A DNA stretch of 64,000 nt, taken from contig CALHBJ010000011.1 of the NCBI GenBank assembly GCA_937930845.1, forward strand, positions 62,001 to 126,000. The letters are read 5' to 3'. The notes beneath the pieces are model-generated. The model was not told where the DNA came from, did not search any database, and saw nothing but the letters and a program-made list of their open reading frames with translations. Position numbers and translations under genes: made by a program. The stretch is from an uncultured Rhizobiaceae group bacterium. Its GTDB lineage: Bacteria > Pseudomonadota > Alphaproteobacteria > Rhizobiales > Rhizobiaceae. Below are positions 56,525-64,000 of the stretch, in pieces. Numbering within the stretch: position 1 is the first letter of the stretch; every line of letters starts with the position of its first letter.

Positions 56525-57433
56525 ATGTTTGCGCTGTGGGTTCCAATAACAATAGCTGCCGCTTTTTTGCAGAACCTGCGTTCGGTTCAGCAAAAAGCAT
56601 TGAAGGGGCGACTCACCACCGCGGGTTCCGCCTATGCCCGTTTCCTCTATGCCTGGCCCCTGGCGATCATCTATGTCGCAGGCCTTTGGCATTTCCTCGG
56701 CTATGACATGCCAAAGGCCAATGCATTATTCTTGATCTATTGCGTGCTGGGCGGCCTGTGCCAGATCCTGTTTACGGTTGTCCTGTTGTGGATGTTCTCA
56801 TTTCGAAGTTTCGCTGTTGGCACGACATTCTCGAAACTCGAAGTGATTTTGATCGCGATCATGGGCGCCCTGTTGCTGGGAGATAAGGTGAACCTGTGGG
56901 CTGGCTTTGCCATTTTGCTGGGTGCCATTGGCACCATCCTGCTGGCGTTGACAGAAACCAAACTGACGATTGGCGGCCTGCTGCGGGGCATGGCAGACAA
57001 GGTCACACTGGTTGGCCTTGGGTCGGCGGCGCTATTGGGCGGTTCCGTCGTGTTTTTTCGCGCCGCAGCACTGAGCCTGAACGGCCAGGATTTTTTAATG
57101 ACTGCCGCCTACACACTAGCAGTGACACTGGTGTTTCAGACCTTGATCATGGGGTTGTGGTTTTGGGTCTATGACCGCCAGCAATTGCGGGCAGTTGTGC
57201 GCGAATGGCGATATGCGGCACCGATTGGCCTGGTTGGCATGCTGGGTTCGGTGGGTTGGTTCACCGCCTTTACCCTGCAAAATGCTGCGCTTGTGCGCGC
57301 CCTTGGGCAGATTGAGCTGATCTTCACCTACTTGACCAGCGTTTTCTATTTCCGCGAAAAAGTCACGCTCACCGAGGTCATTGGCAATGGACTTATTGTG
57401 ATTGCCATTCTGATCATCCTGCTTGCTGGTTAG
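56525..57433 (+). CDS. EamA/DMT family transporter
   Basis: 302 aa from the ATG at 56525 (a GTG one codon earlier is possible). Ten hydrophobic helices in two EamA halves, with conserved segments such as FSFRSFAVGTTFSKLEVILIAIMGALLLGDKVNLWAGFAILLGAIG and the second-half FTAFTLQNAALVRALGQIELIFTYLTSVFYFREKVT. EamA proteins export or import small metabolites across the inner membrane. Substrate unknown. It lies behind the DUF1801 gene and ends 129 bases before DAHP synthase. Confidence 0.88.
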   Translation: MFALWVPITIAAAFLQNLRSVQQKALKGRLTTAGSAYARFLYAWPLAIIYVAGLWHFLGYDMPKANALFLIYCVLGGLCQILFTVVLLWMFSFRSFAVGTTFSKLEVILIAIMGALLLGDKVNLWAGFAILLGAIGTILLALTETKLTIGGLLRGMADKVTLVGLGSAALLGGSVVFFRAAALSLNGQDFLMTAAYTLAVTLVFQTLIMGLWFWVYDRQQLRAVVREWRYAAPIGLVGMLGSVGWFTAFTLQNAALVRALGQIELIFTYLTSVFYFREKVTLTEVIGNGLIVIAILIILLAG

Positions 57434-57562
57434 ATTTTTGCCTCGAAACCAGCAGAAATTCATCGTTTTGCCTGTGTGACGATCTTGCCTTGCGCTCCCG
57501 CTTGCCTCTAAAACATCTGCAAATAGTACCCGGTCCAATTGAGTGACCCGAGGAGAGTATAC

Positions 57563-58939
57563 ATGGCACAGAAATGGTCCCCTGATTCCTGGCGTTCCAA
57601 ACCCGCGTTGCAATTGCCGGAATATCCAGATGCAGCCGCATTGGCCGCAACCGAGGCCCGTTTGGCCAGCTTTCCACCATTGGTATTTGCCGGGGAAGCC
57701 CGGGCGTTGAAAGACGATCTTGCCCGGGTCTGCCGCGGTGAAGCGTTTTTGATGCAGGGCGGCGATTGCGCTGAGAGCTTTGCCGAGCACGGCGCGGACA
57801 ATATTCGCGATTTCTTCCGCGTATTCCTGCAAATGGCCGTTGTGCTCACCTTCGGTGCGTCCAAGCCGGTTGTGAAAGTCGGGCGCATTGCCGGGCAATT
57901 CGCCAAGCCACGTTCGTCGGGTATGGAAACCCAGGGAGACGTGAGCCTTCCCTCCTACAAGGGTGATGTGGTCAACGGCATCGAATTTGACGAGACATCG
58001 CGTATTCCAGACCCGGAACGCCAGATCATGGCATACCGCCAGTCGGCCGCCACACTGAACCTGTTGCGCGCCTTCGCCCAGGGTGGATACGCCAACTTAA
58101 ACCACGTCCACCAATGGACATTGGATTTCGTCAAGAACTCCCCCCAGGCCGAAAAATATGCCGAATTGGCCGACCGCATTTCCGAAACCCTGGGCTTCAT
58201 GCGGGCTGTGGGCATGGACCCGGAAAACAATCCAAAACTGCGTGAGACAGATTTCTACACCAGCCATGAAGCCCTGTTGCTCGGCTATGAAGAAGCGTTG
58301 ACCCGTGACGATTCCATCACCGGTCAGCCCTATGCCACATCCGGCCATATGATCTGGATCGGCGACCGTACCCGCCAGGCAGACCATGCCCATGTGGAAT
58401 ATTGTCGTGGGGTCAACAATCCAATTGGCTTGAAATGTGGACCGACCACCACTGCGGACGGCCTATTAGAACTCATCGACATATTGTCACCGGAAAACGA
58501 GCCGGGTCGCCTGACCCTGATTGCCCGATTTGGCCATGACAAAGTTGAGCACCATCTGCCGGAGCTTATTCGCGCAGTGCAGCGCGAAGGCAAAAACATT
58601 GTGTGGTCCTGCGACCCCATGCACGGCAACACAATTTCTGCTGCCGGCTACAAAACCCGCCCATTCGAACGGGTGATAGGCGAAGTCAATTCATTCTTCG
58701 ATGTGCATAATGCAGAAGGCACCATTGCCGGCGGCGTTCATGTGGAAATGACAGGCAAGGACGTGACCGAGTGCACCGGTGGTGCGCGCGCCGTAACCGA
58801 CGATGATCTGGGCAATCGCTACCACACCCATTGCGACCCGCGCCTGAATGCCGACCAGTCCCTGGAACTGGCATTCCTGGTGGCGGACCGGTTGAAAAAA
58901 TCTGGCCGCACGGCTTCCGGCAAACAAGAAGCCGCATGA
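57563..58939 (+). CDS. Class II 3-deoxy-7-phosphoheptulonate synthase (DAHP synthase)
   Basis: 458 aa from the ATG at 57563 with AGGAGAG eight bases upstream. This first enzyme of the shikimate route joins phosphoenolpyruvate and erythrose 4-phosphate. Class II markers are [49 protein letters not shown] and SCDPMHGNT, with the metal residues Cys and His in the first and CDPMHG segments. This plant-like class is usual in alphaproteobacteria. It is followed by a GFA-type gene whose start overlaps the stop. Confidence 0.95.
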   Translation: MAQKWSPDSWRSKPALQLPEYPDAAALAATEARLASFPPLVFAGEARALKDDLARVCRGEAFLMQGGDCAESFAEHGADNIRDFFRVFLQMAVVLTFGASKPVVKVGRIAGQFAKPRSSGMETQGDVSLPSYKGDVVNGIEFDETSRIPDPERQIMAYRQSAATLNLLRAFAQGGYANLNHVHQWTLDFVKNSPQAEKYAELADRISETLGFMRAVGMDPENNPKLRETDFYTSHEALLLGYEEALTRDDSITGQPYATSGHMIWIGDRTRQADHAHVEYCRGVNNPIGLKCGPTTTADGLLELIDILSPENEPGRLTLIARFGHDKVEHHLPELIRAVQREGKNIVWSCDPMHGNTISAAGYKTRPFERVIGEVNSFFDVHNAEGTIAGGVHVEMTGKDVTECTGGARAVTDDDLGNRYHTHCDPRLNADQSLELAFLVADRLKKSGRTASGKQEAA

Positions 58940-59349
58940 GCAATCGCAGTTCCAATCCCGGCGGCGGCACGGGCTCCTGTCTTTGCGGCAACGTAAGCTA
59001 CGTTGTCGACGGCTCAATGCGCCAGATTGTGGCCTGTCACTGCCAACAGTGCCGCAAACAATCCGGCCATTTCTTCGCCGCCACCGATGCCAGCGATTGC
59101 GATCTGACCATCAAGGATGACGGATCATTGAAATGGTATGTGGCATCTGAAACAGCCAAGCGCGGGTTTTGCAGCAATTGCGGCTCGATCCTGTTTTGGA
59201 AAGCCAACGGGCACAACCGCACGTCAATTCTGGCCGGATCGCTCGACACGCATCCCGGCCTGAAACTCGACCGCCATATCTTCTGCGACGACAAGGGCGA
59301 CTATTACGAACTAAACGACGGCCTGCCGGTTTTTGGACAAGCCGACTGA
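58936..59349 (+). CDS. GFA family zinc-binding protein
   Basis: 137 aa. The GFA (glutathione-dependent formaldehyde-activating enzyme-like) fold shows its zinc cysteines in [22 protein letters not shown] and FCSNCGS, each pattern intact. Members are often called formaldehyde-activating, yet most have no proven reaction. The ATG overlaps the TGA of the DAHP synthase gene by four bases (ATGA), so translation is coupled. Confidence 0.88.
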   Translation: MSNRSSNPGGGTGSCLCGNVSYVVDGSMRQIVACHCQQCRKQSGHFFAATDASDCDLTIKDDGSLKWYVASETAKRGFCSNCGSILFWKANGHNRTSILAGSLDTHPGLKLDRHIFCDDKGDYYELNDGLPVFGQAD

Positions 59350-59362
59350 GGGAAAACATTGA

Positions 59363-60181
59363 ATGGAAATTCTGAAAAAACTGCTGCGAGACCGGAGCCA
59401 ATTTGCAGAAATTCCCGACCCACCTCCGACTATCTCAGTTGGGGCAGAAAGTTCTGACGACGATACCGAGGAGGAACCATCCAGATTGAGCGAGCCAGAA
59501 GGCTTGGGTTCTGCAGAAGGGCAAACATTCTATATTGAATACAAAGATGCCAATGGAAAAAAGTCAACGCGGTCAATTACCGTATGGGGAATAACGGCAA
59601 ATGCATCGTGTGTCCCAATTTTGACAGCCAAATGCCATCTACGAAACACTAATAGATCATTTCGTATTGATAGAATACTGGAAATCATCGATCTAGATGG
59701 TGTGTATGTCGATGACATTCCTGCCTTTCTTCAAGACAATTTTGGGATGAATTCGGAATTTGCCAATTTTTCCGGGCAGAAAAAAATTGAGAATTCGACT
59801 TCCAAAAAGAAGACACCCACGCCATCTGAGATAGGCAACTGGCCGGAGCAGCGCAAATTTATCAGACCCTTTGCTGTGTTATGGATATTGCTGGCACAAT
59901 CCGATGGTTGGGTTCAGGATTCTGAGGTGAATGCCGCATCAAAAGCTTTTGAAGACCTGTTTGGGAGCAAGGCAGATACGGATAGGTTCGAAGCTTATTT
60001 CAAAAGACTGAGGCCATCGGACAAACAAGTTTACGATGCCATGGATCATTTTCGCACCATTGGCCAAATGCATTCCAGTCAGTTGGTTGAGGGGTGTCGA
60101 CAAATTTTAAACGCTGATGGCGTGATTCATTCAAATGAGGTCAAAATGATCAAAGTCTTCGCCGATGCGCTGCGAAGCTAG
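59363..60181 (+). CDS. Two-domain protein: WYL-like plus TerB-like, function unknown
   Basis: 272 aa with GAGGGA before the ATG. After an acidic N-terminal stretch (DDDTEEEPSRLSEPE), residues 55-115 resemble a WYL-type beta module (FYIEYKDANGKKSTRSITVWGI through FRIDRILEIIDLDG). A Lys/Ser-rich linker follows. Residues 165-270 look like a TerB-type helical domain (LAQSDGWVQDSEVNAASKAFEDLF and ILNADGVIHSNEVKMIKVFA, each with an acidic motif). No HTH is present. The base composition is visibly more AT-rich than neighbours, which hints at acquisition. I do not know its role. Confidence 0.6.
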   Translation: MEILKKLLRDRSQFAEIPDPPPTISVGAESSDDDTEEEPSRLSEPEGLGSAEGQTFYIEYKDANGKKSTRSITVWGITANASCVPILTAKCHLRNTNRSFRIDRILEIIDLDGVYVDDIPAFLQDNFGMNSEFANFSGQKKIENSTSKKKTPTPSEIGNWPEQRKFIRPFAVLWILLAQSDGWVQDSEVNAASKAFEDLFGSKADTDRFEAYFKRLRPSDKQVYDAMDHFRTIGQMHSSQLVEGCRQILNADGVIHSNEVKMIKVFADALRS

Positions 60182-60263
60182 TAGCTTGCATGGAAGCCAA
60201 CAACTCAATCGCGCAATGCTAAATTTGATTGCCCACCCCTGCCCCGCGCGGTAAACCGCCTGC

Positions 60264-61955
60264 ATGACACAATTGACCAACACCCTTCGCATTGCCCTTG
60301 CCCAGTTGAACCCCACGGTGGGCGATATTCGCGGCAATTTGAAACTTGCCCGTGAGGCGCGGGCGGATGCGGCGCGCCAGGGTGCAGATCTGGTGATATT
60401 CACCGAATTGTTCATGTCTGGCTATTCTCCAGATGATCTGGTTCTCAAGCCTGCCTTTGTGCGCAATTGCATGTCTGCCTGCGAGGAATTGGCAATAGAC
60501 ACCGCAGATGGCGGGCCGGGCATTGTCATGGGATCGCCCTGGCGCGATGCGACAAGCGGTTTGCACAATGCCGTTGCTGTGCTCGATGGCGGCAAGGTGC
60601 AGACCACGCGCTACAAGGTCGACCTGCCGAATTATGGCGTATTCGATGAAAAGCGCGTTTTCGATGCCGGCCCGATGCCCGGCCCAGTCAATTTCCGCGG
60701 CATACGTTTGGGCATTCCGATCTGCGAAGACATCTGGAACGATGTCGATGTGTGCGAAACCCTGGCCGAAAGTGGTGCGGAGATTTTGATCTCCCCCAAC
60801 GGTTCGCCCTATTACCGCAACAAAATGGATGTGCGGTTACAGGTGGTCGTGCGCCAGGTCGTCGAATGTGGCCTGCCGTTGATTTATCTCAACCAGATGG
60901 GTGGCCAGGACGAATTGGTCTTCGATGGTGGATCATTCGTCGTCAATGCCGACAAAACACTGCCCATTCAGATGAACCAGTTTGAAGACAGTGTGACACT
61001 CACCACCTGGCGCAGAACCGGCGAAGGCTGGGCTTGCGACACGGGTGTACGCGCACAATTGCCCGATGTTCAGGAAGCCGATTGGCGCGCCTGCGTGATG
61101 GGACTGCGCGACTACGTCAACAAGAACGGCTTTAAAAATGTGGTGCTCGGCCTGTCCGGCGGTATTGATTCCGCCATTGTGGCGGCCATGAGCGTCGACG
61201 CGCTGGGCGAAGAGCGCGTGCGCTGCGTCATGCTGCCCTATCAGTACACATCTGATGAGTCGCTCCAAGACGCCGCAGACTGCGCCAGCGCATTGGGAGT
61301 TCGCTATGAATCCGTACCGATCAAAGAGCCGGTAGAAGGCTTCCAAAATGCCCTGGCTGACCTGTTTGAAGACACCCAATCCGGCGTAACAGAAGAAAAC
61401 CTTCAAAGCCGCGCCAGAGGCGTAATTCTCATGGCGATTTCCAATAAATTTGGCTCCATGGTCGTCACAACCGGCAATAAAAGCGAGATGTCGGTTGGCT
61501 ATGCCACACTATATGGCGACATGAACGGCGGCTTTAACCCGATCAAAGACCTGTACAAAATGCAGGTCTATGGCTTGGCTGACTGGCGCAACAAACACAT
61601 GCCGCCCAATTGTCTGGGACCGTCCGGCGAAGTCATTCCCCAAAACATCATCGACAAGGCACCCACCGCGGAATTGCGCGAAGACCAGACCGATCAGGAT
61701 TCCCTGCCCGAATATCCCGTACTGGACGCCATTCTCGAAGGTCTGGTTGAGGATGAATTATCGGTGGACGAGATTGTTGAGAAATATGATTTCGAGCGCG
61801 CCACGGTGGAACGGATGGAGCACCTGCTCTACATCGCAGAATATAAGCGCCGCCAGGCAGCCCCAGGTGTGAAGATCACCCGCCGCGCTTTCGGCCGCGA
61901 ACGGCGCTATCCCATCACCAATCGCTGGCGCGACCGCCGGGCCGACGGGAAATAA
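60264..61955 (+). CDS. nadE: Glutamine-dependent NAD+ synthetase
   Basis: 563 aa two-domain enzyme making NAD from nicotinic acid adenine dinucleotide, with glutamine as ammonia donor. The N-terminal nitrilase-type glutaminase has its Glu-Lys-Cys triad in FTELFMSGYSPDD, KVDLPNYGVFDEKRVF and PICEDIWND. The C-terminal synthetase has the PP-loop LSGGIDSAIVAAM (near residue 298) and TTGNKSEMSVGYATLYGDMNGGFNPIKDLYK. All key residues are visible. The gene is followed by folP five bases after its stop. Confidence 0.96.
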   Translation: MTQLTNTLRIALAQLNPTVGDIRGNLKLAREARADAARQGADLVIFTELFMSGYSPDDLVLKPAFVRNCMSACEELAIDTADGGPGIVMGSPWRDATSGLHNAVAVLDGGKVQTTRYKVDLPNYGVFDEKRVFDAGPMPGPVNFRGIRLGIPICEDIWNDVDVCETLAESGAEILISPNGSPYYRNKMDVRLQVVVRQVVECGLPLIYLNQMGGQDELVFDGGSFVVNADKTLPIQMNQFEDSVTLTTWRRTGEGWACDTGVRAQLPDVQEADWRACVMGLRDYVNKNGFKNVVLGLSGGIDSAIVAAMSVDALGEERVRCVMLPYQYTSDESLQDAADCASALGVRYESVPIKEPVEGFQNALADLFEDTQSGVTEENLQSRARGVILMAISNKFGSMVVTTGNKSEMSVGYATLYGDMNGGFNPIKDLYKMQVYGLADWRNKHMPPNCLGPSGEVIPQNIIDKAPTAELREDQTDQDSLPEYPVLDAILEGLVEDELSVDEIVEKYDFERATVERMEHLLYIAEYKRRQAAPGVKITRRAFGRERRYPITNRWRDRRADGK

Positions 61956-61960
61956 CCAAA

Positions 61961-62824
61961 GTGCAATCGCCCTTTGCACCCCGTTCCTGGTCGCTGGCCC
62001 ATGGCAAATCCCTCACGCTTGGTCCAAAATCCCATATCATGGGCGTGCTCAATGTAACGCCAGATTCTTTTTCAGATGGCGGTGATTTCATTGCCCCCGC
62101 TGCTGCCTTGGCCCGCGCTGAGCAAATGCGGGACCAGGGGGCAACAATCATTGACGTGGGTGGCGAATCCACCCGTCCTGGGGCCACACCCGTGACGGGT
62201 GAAGTCGAATGCGCCCGGATTCTGCCCATCATCGAAACTCTTGCCGATGCCGGCGGCTTTATCATTTCCGTTGACACCTACCGTGCAGAAACCGCCCGCC
62301 GGGCCGTGGCGGTTGGTGCTCATATCGTCAATGACGTTTGGGGATGTCAGCGCGACCCAGCCATCGCCCAAGTCGCAGCTGAAACCGGCGCCGGCCTGGT
62401 AATCATGAGCACACGGCACAGCCGCGACGTTCTGCCCGATCTCATCGAAGACGCGCGCGTATTCCTGGACCGCTCCCTCAAAATCGCCCGCAAGGCGGGG
62501 GTCGAAGGACATCAGATCGTAATCGACCCAGGCTTTGGTTTTGCGTCAACGACCGCCCATGACATTCCCCTGCTTGCCCGATTAGATGAATTGCAGACAA
62601 TCGGCCTGCCAATGCTTGTGGGCACATCGCGCAAACGGTTCCTGGGAGAATTGACCGGGCGGGAAGCCGCTGACCGGGGGGCTGCCACCGCCGCGACAAG
62701 TGTTGTCGCCCGTCAGAAAGGGGCGGCAATTTTTCGGGTCCATGATATAGAAATCAACAAGGACGTCCTTGCTGTGGCAGATGCCGTGAGCCAACAATCG
62801 GGGCAGGCCTCAAAACCCGACTAA
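61961..62824 (+). CDS. folP: Dihydropteroate synthase
   Basis: 287 aa with a GTG start. FolP joins p-aminobenzoate to the pterin pyrophosphate in folate synthesis and is the sulfonamide target. The motifs are MGVLNVTPDSFSDGG, IIDVGGESTRPGA, the DVWGC loop and GTSRKRFLGELTGR. It lies five bases after nadE and 13 bases before folB, so fol genes may be co-transcribed with nadE. Confidence 0.95.
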   Translation: MQSPFAPRSWSLAHGKSLTLGPKSHIMGVLNVTPDSFSDGGDFIAPAAALARAEQMRDQGATIIDVGGESTRPGATPVTGEVECARILPIIETLADAGGFIISVDTYRAETARRAVAVGAHIVNDVWGCQRDPAIAQVAAETGAGLVIMSTRHSRDVLPDLIEDARVFLDRSLKIARKAGVEGHQIVIDPGFGFASTTAHDIPLLARLDELQTIGLPMLVGTSRKRFLGELTGREAADRGAATAATSVVARQKGAAIFRVHDIEINKDVLAVADAVSQQSGQASKPD

Positions 62825-62837
62825 TGGAGCCATCCCG

Positions 62838-63215
62838 ATGAGTACTAAAACGCATACTTACGAGATCGTTTTGAAAAATTGTGCCTTCTTCGCCCATCAC
62901 GGGGTCTTTGAAGAAGAAACCAAACTTGGGCAGCGTTTCTTTGTGGATGCCGTATTGCAGGTGGAGCCACGCGGCGCATTGGAGGCAGATCGCATTGAAG
63001 GCACAGTGCATTACGGCGAGGCCTTTGCGGTGATCGAAAAACACGTCACCAAGCGCAACCGCTACCTCATTGAAGCGCTGGCACTGGATATTGCCCAGGG
63101 CCTTTGTGAAGAGTTTGCCCAGATCACCCATGCCAGGGTCACGGTGCGCAAACCAAATGCGCCGGTTCCAGGCATACTCGACCATGTGGAAGTTACGGTT
63201 TGTCACCCCGAATGA
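62838..63215 (+). CDS. folB: Dihydroneopterin aldolase
   Basis: 125 aa, the usual size. FolB converts dihydroneopterin to 6-hydroxymethyl-dihydropterin. Conserved FFAHHGVFEEETKLGQRFFVD at residues 16-36 and the catalytic Lys in VRKPNAPVPG are seen, with YLIEALALD between them. It follows folP and overlaps folK by four bases (ATGA). Confidence 0.95.
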   Translation: MSTKTHTYEIVLKNCAFFAHHGVFEEETKLGQRFFVDAVLQVEPRGALEADRIEGTVHYGEAFAVIEKHVTKRNRYLIEALALDIAQGLCEEFAQITHARVTVRKPNAPVPGILDHVEVTVCHPE

Positions 63216-63727
63216 ACGATGCCTCCCGCGCCTGGCTGGGTCTGGGCGGCAATATTGGCGATGTGGAAAAGGCCATGGCCGCGGCTTTGCAGCGGCTGGA
63301 CGACGATGCGTCAATTCAGGTCATCCAGGTTTCGCCGGTTTATAAAACACCGCCCTGGGGCGTTGAAGATCAACCCTGGTTTCTCAATTGTTGCGCAGAA
63401 ATTGCCACCACATTACCGCCGGAGCATCTGCTTGATGTGTGCCAGGCAGCCGAACGGGCCGGCAAACGTGAGCGCATCCAGCGCTGGGGGCCACGCACCA
63501 TCGACATCGATATTCTTGTGTTTGAAGGGATTGAGCAAGAAGAGCAGCGGCTGACCCTGCCTCACCCAAGGATTTGCGAGCGGGCATTCGTGCTGGTGCC
63601 ATTGGCAGATATTGCGCCGCAGGTCGTACTCAATGGCTCAACCATCGCCCAACTGGCGAGTGAATGCGATCAGCCCGGTTTGGAAAAAACAACCGCTGCC
63701 ACCCACTGGTGGCAGGCAAAAGGGTAA
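63212..63727 (+). CDS. folK: 2-amino-4-hydroxy-6-hydroxymethyldihydropteridine diphosphokinase
   Basis: 171 aa from the ATG at 63212, overlapping the folB stop; a TTG at 63200 is another start option. FolK transfers pyrophosphate from ATP to the pterin alcohol made by FolB, giving the FolP substrate. The opening LGLGGNIGDVEKAM, the RWGPRTIDIDIL metal motif and the LPHPRICERAFVLVPLADI tail are all present. It ends the three-gene folate block. Confidence 0.95.
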   Translation: MNDASRAWLGLGGNIGDVEKAMAAALQRLDDDASIQVIQVSPVYKTPPWGVEDQPWFLNCCAEIATTLPPEHLLDVCQAAERAGKRERIQRWGPRTIDIDILVFEGIEQEEQRLTLPHPRICERAFVLVPLADIAPQVVLNGSTIAQLASECDQPGLEKTTAATHWWQAKG

Positions 63728-63738
63728 CGCTTTTGAAT

Positions 63739-64000
63739 TTATTGCGACAACAGGCTGGTGCGTCTGGCAGAGCCGGTGCGGTTGAGCGTCAGACCGATAA
63801 ACGGAATAAGTTTCTGATTCACCCGCACTGATATGGTGATGTTCAGCTTGTTGTGGTTTTTCAAATTGGCCACCATCGTGCCGCGCAGCTTTTTGCGCTT
63901 CACACTCAAAACAAGCTTTTTGCCGCGCAGGCGACCGGATGTAATATCCAGGCCCTTGCCCTTGGCACCATCGAGGAATTCACCGCGATAGCTGTTACCG
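63739..64000 (-). CDS. Unidentified protein, C-terminal part only
   Basis: The last 86 codons of a minus-strand gene whose start is beyond the window. The visible part is basic and rich in beta-type residues: YRGEFLDGAKGKGLDI, then GKKLVLSVKRKKLRG and ending in TGSARRTSLLSQ. No family is recognised. It converges with folK with 11 bases between the stops. A coding call is supported by the clean open frame and sensible codon use, but function cannot be assigned. Confidence 0.55.
   Translation of the reverse strand, partial: GNSYRGEFLDGAKGKGLDITSGRLRGKKLVLSVKRKKLRGTMVANLKNHNKLNITISVRVNQKLIPFIGLTLNRTGSARRTSLLSQ

Overview
This 64 kb window looks like a chromosomal segment of a free-living alphaproteobacterium, most likely a marine or soil member of the Hyphomicrobiales/Rhizobiales type. 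The reasons are a CtrA response regulator beside a FliJ-like gene, TTAA-N7-TTAA and GANTC motifs near cell-cycle and envelope genes, the alphaproteobacterial run pal-cpoB-tilS-ftsH-glmM, a class II DAHP synthase, folP-folB-folK, and many binding-protein-dependent transporters (two TRAP-type binding proteins and ABC systems for molybdate, peptides/opines and sugars). Base composition appears fairly even and moderately GC-rich. I saw no rRNA, tRNA, CRISPR array, insertion sequence or prophage.

Layout. 1-2.5 kb: end of an SDR gene, a GNAT gene and a class I aminotransferase. 2.5-6.8 kb: a tight minus-strand run of a peptidoglycan-binding-domain protein, eda, modA, modB, a short modC and an orphan TRAP binding protein. 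6.9-10.6 kb: mmsA, then a BigR-type reactive-sulfur module (ArsR repressor divergent from two YeeE/YedE half-transporters and an ETHE1-like metallo-hydrolase). 10.6-17.2 kb: a TRAP operon with a HisD-family dehydrogenase resembling sulfopropanediol dehydrogenase HpsN and a zinc alcohol dehydrogenase. 17.3-20.6 kb: GMC oxidoreductase coupled to TerC, with a divergent IclR regulator and a striking inverted repeat between them. 20.6-27.8 kb: a five-gene Opp/Dpp transporter divergent from an agmatinase-family gene. 27.9-34.7 kb: pal, cpoB, tilS, ftsH, glmM. 34.7-39.0 kb: aldo/keto reductase, YdcF, ctrA, fliJ and two small secreted Arg-rich proteins, one with a 30-residue repeat.

39.4-50.7 kb is a sugar-acid island: lactonase-like, HbpS-like, idonate dehydrogenase, gluconate 5-dehydrogenase, gluconokinase, a cytochrome b561, a sugar ABC transporter and two LacI-family repressors. 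Four palindromes sharing a GTTAnCGnTAAC core lie in its promoter regions, so the island can be read as one regulon with two related repressors. 50.7-53.2 kb carries an uncharacterised flavoprotein + DUF2855 pair. 53.2-64 kb is mostly housekeeping: recQ, a YafY regulator with a divergent DUF1801 gene, an EamA transporter, DAHP synthase, a GFA protein, an unusual WYL-like/TerB-like protein, nadE, folP, folB, folK and the end of an unidentified gene.

Several genes appear to start at TTG behind a strong Shine-Dalgarno sequence (GNAT, GMC oxidoreductase, HbpS-like, sugar ABC ATPase, second LacI). These starts leave the operator sites in non-coding DNA, whereas longer ATG starts would bury them. 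All functional calls rest on reading motifs and recalled family knowledge; no database search was run.
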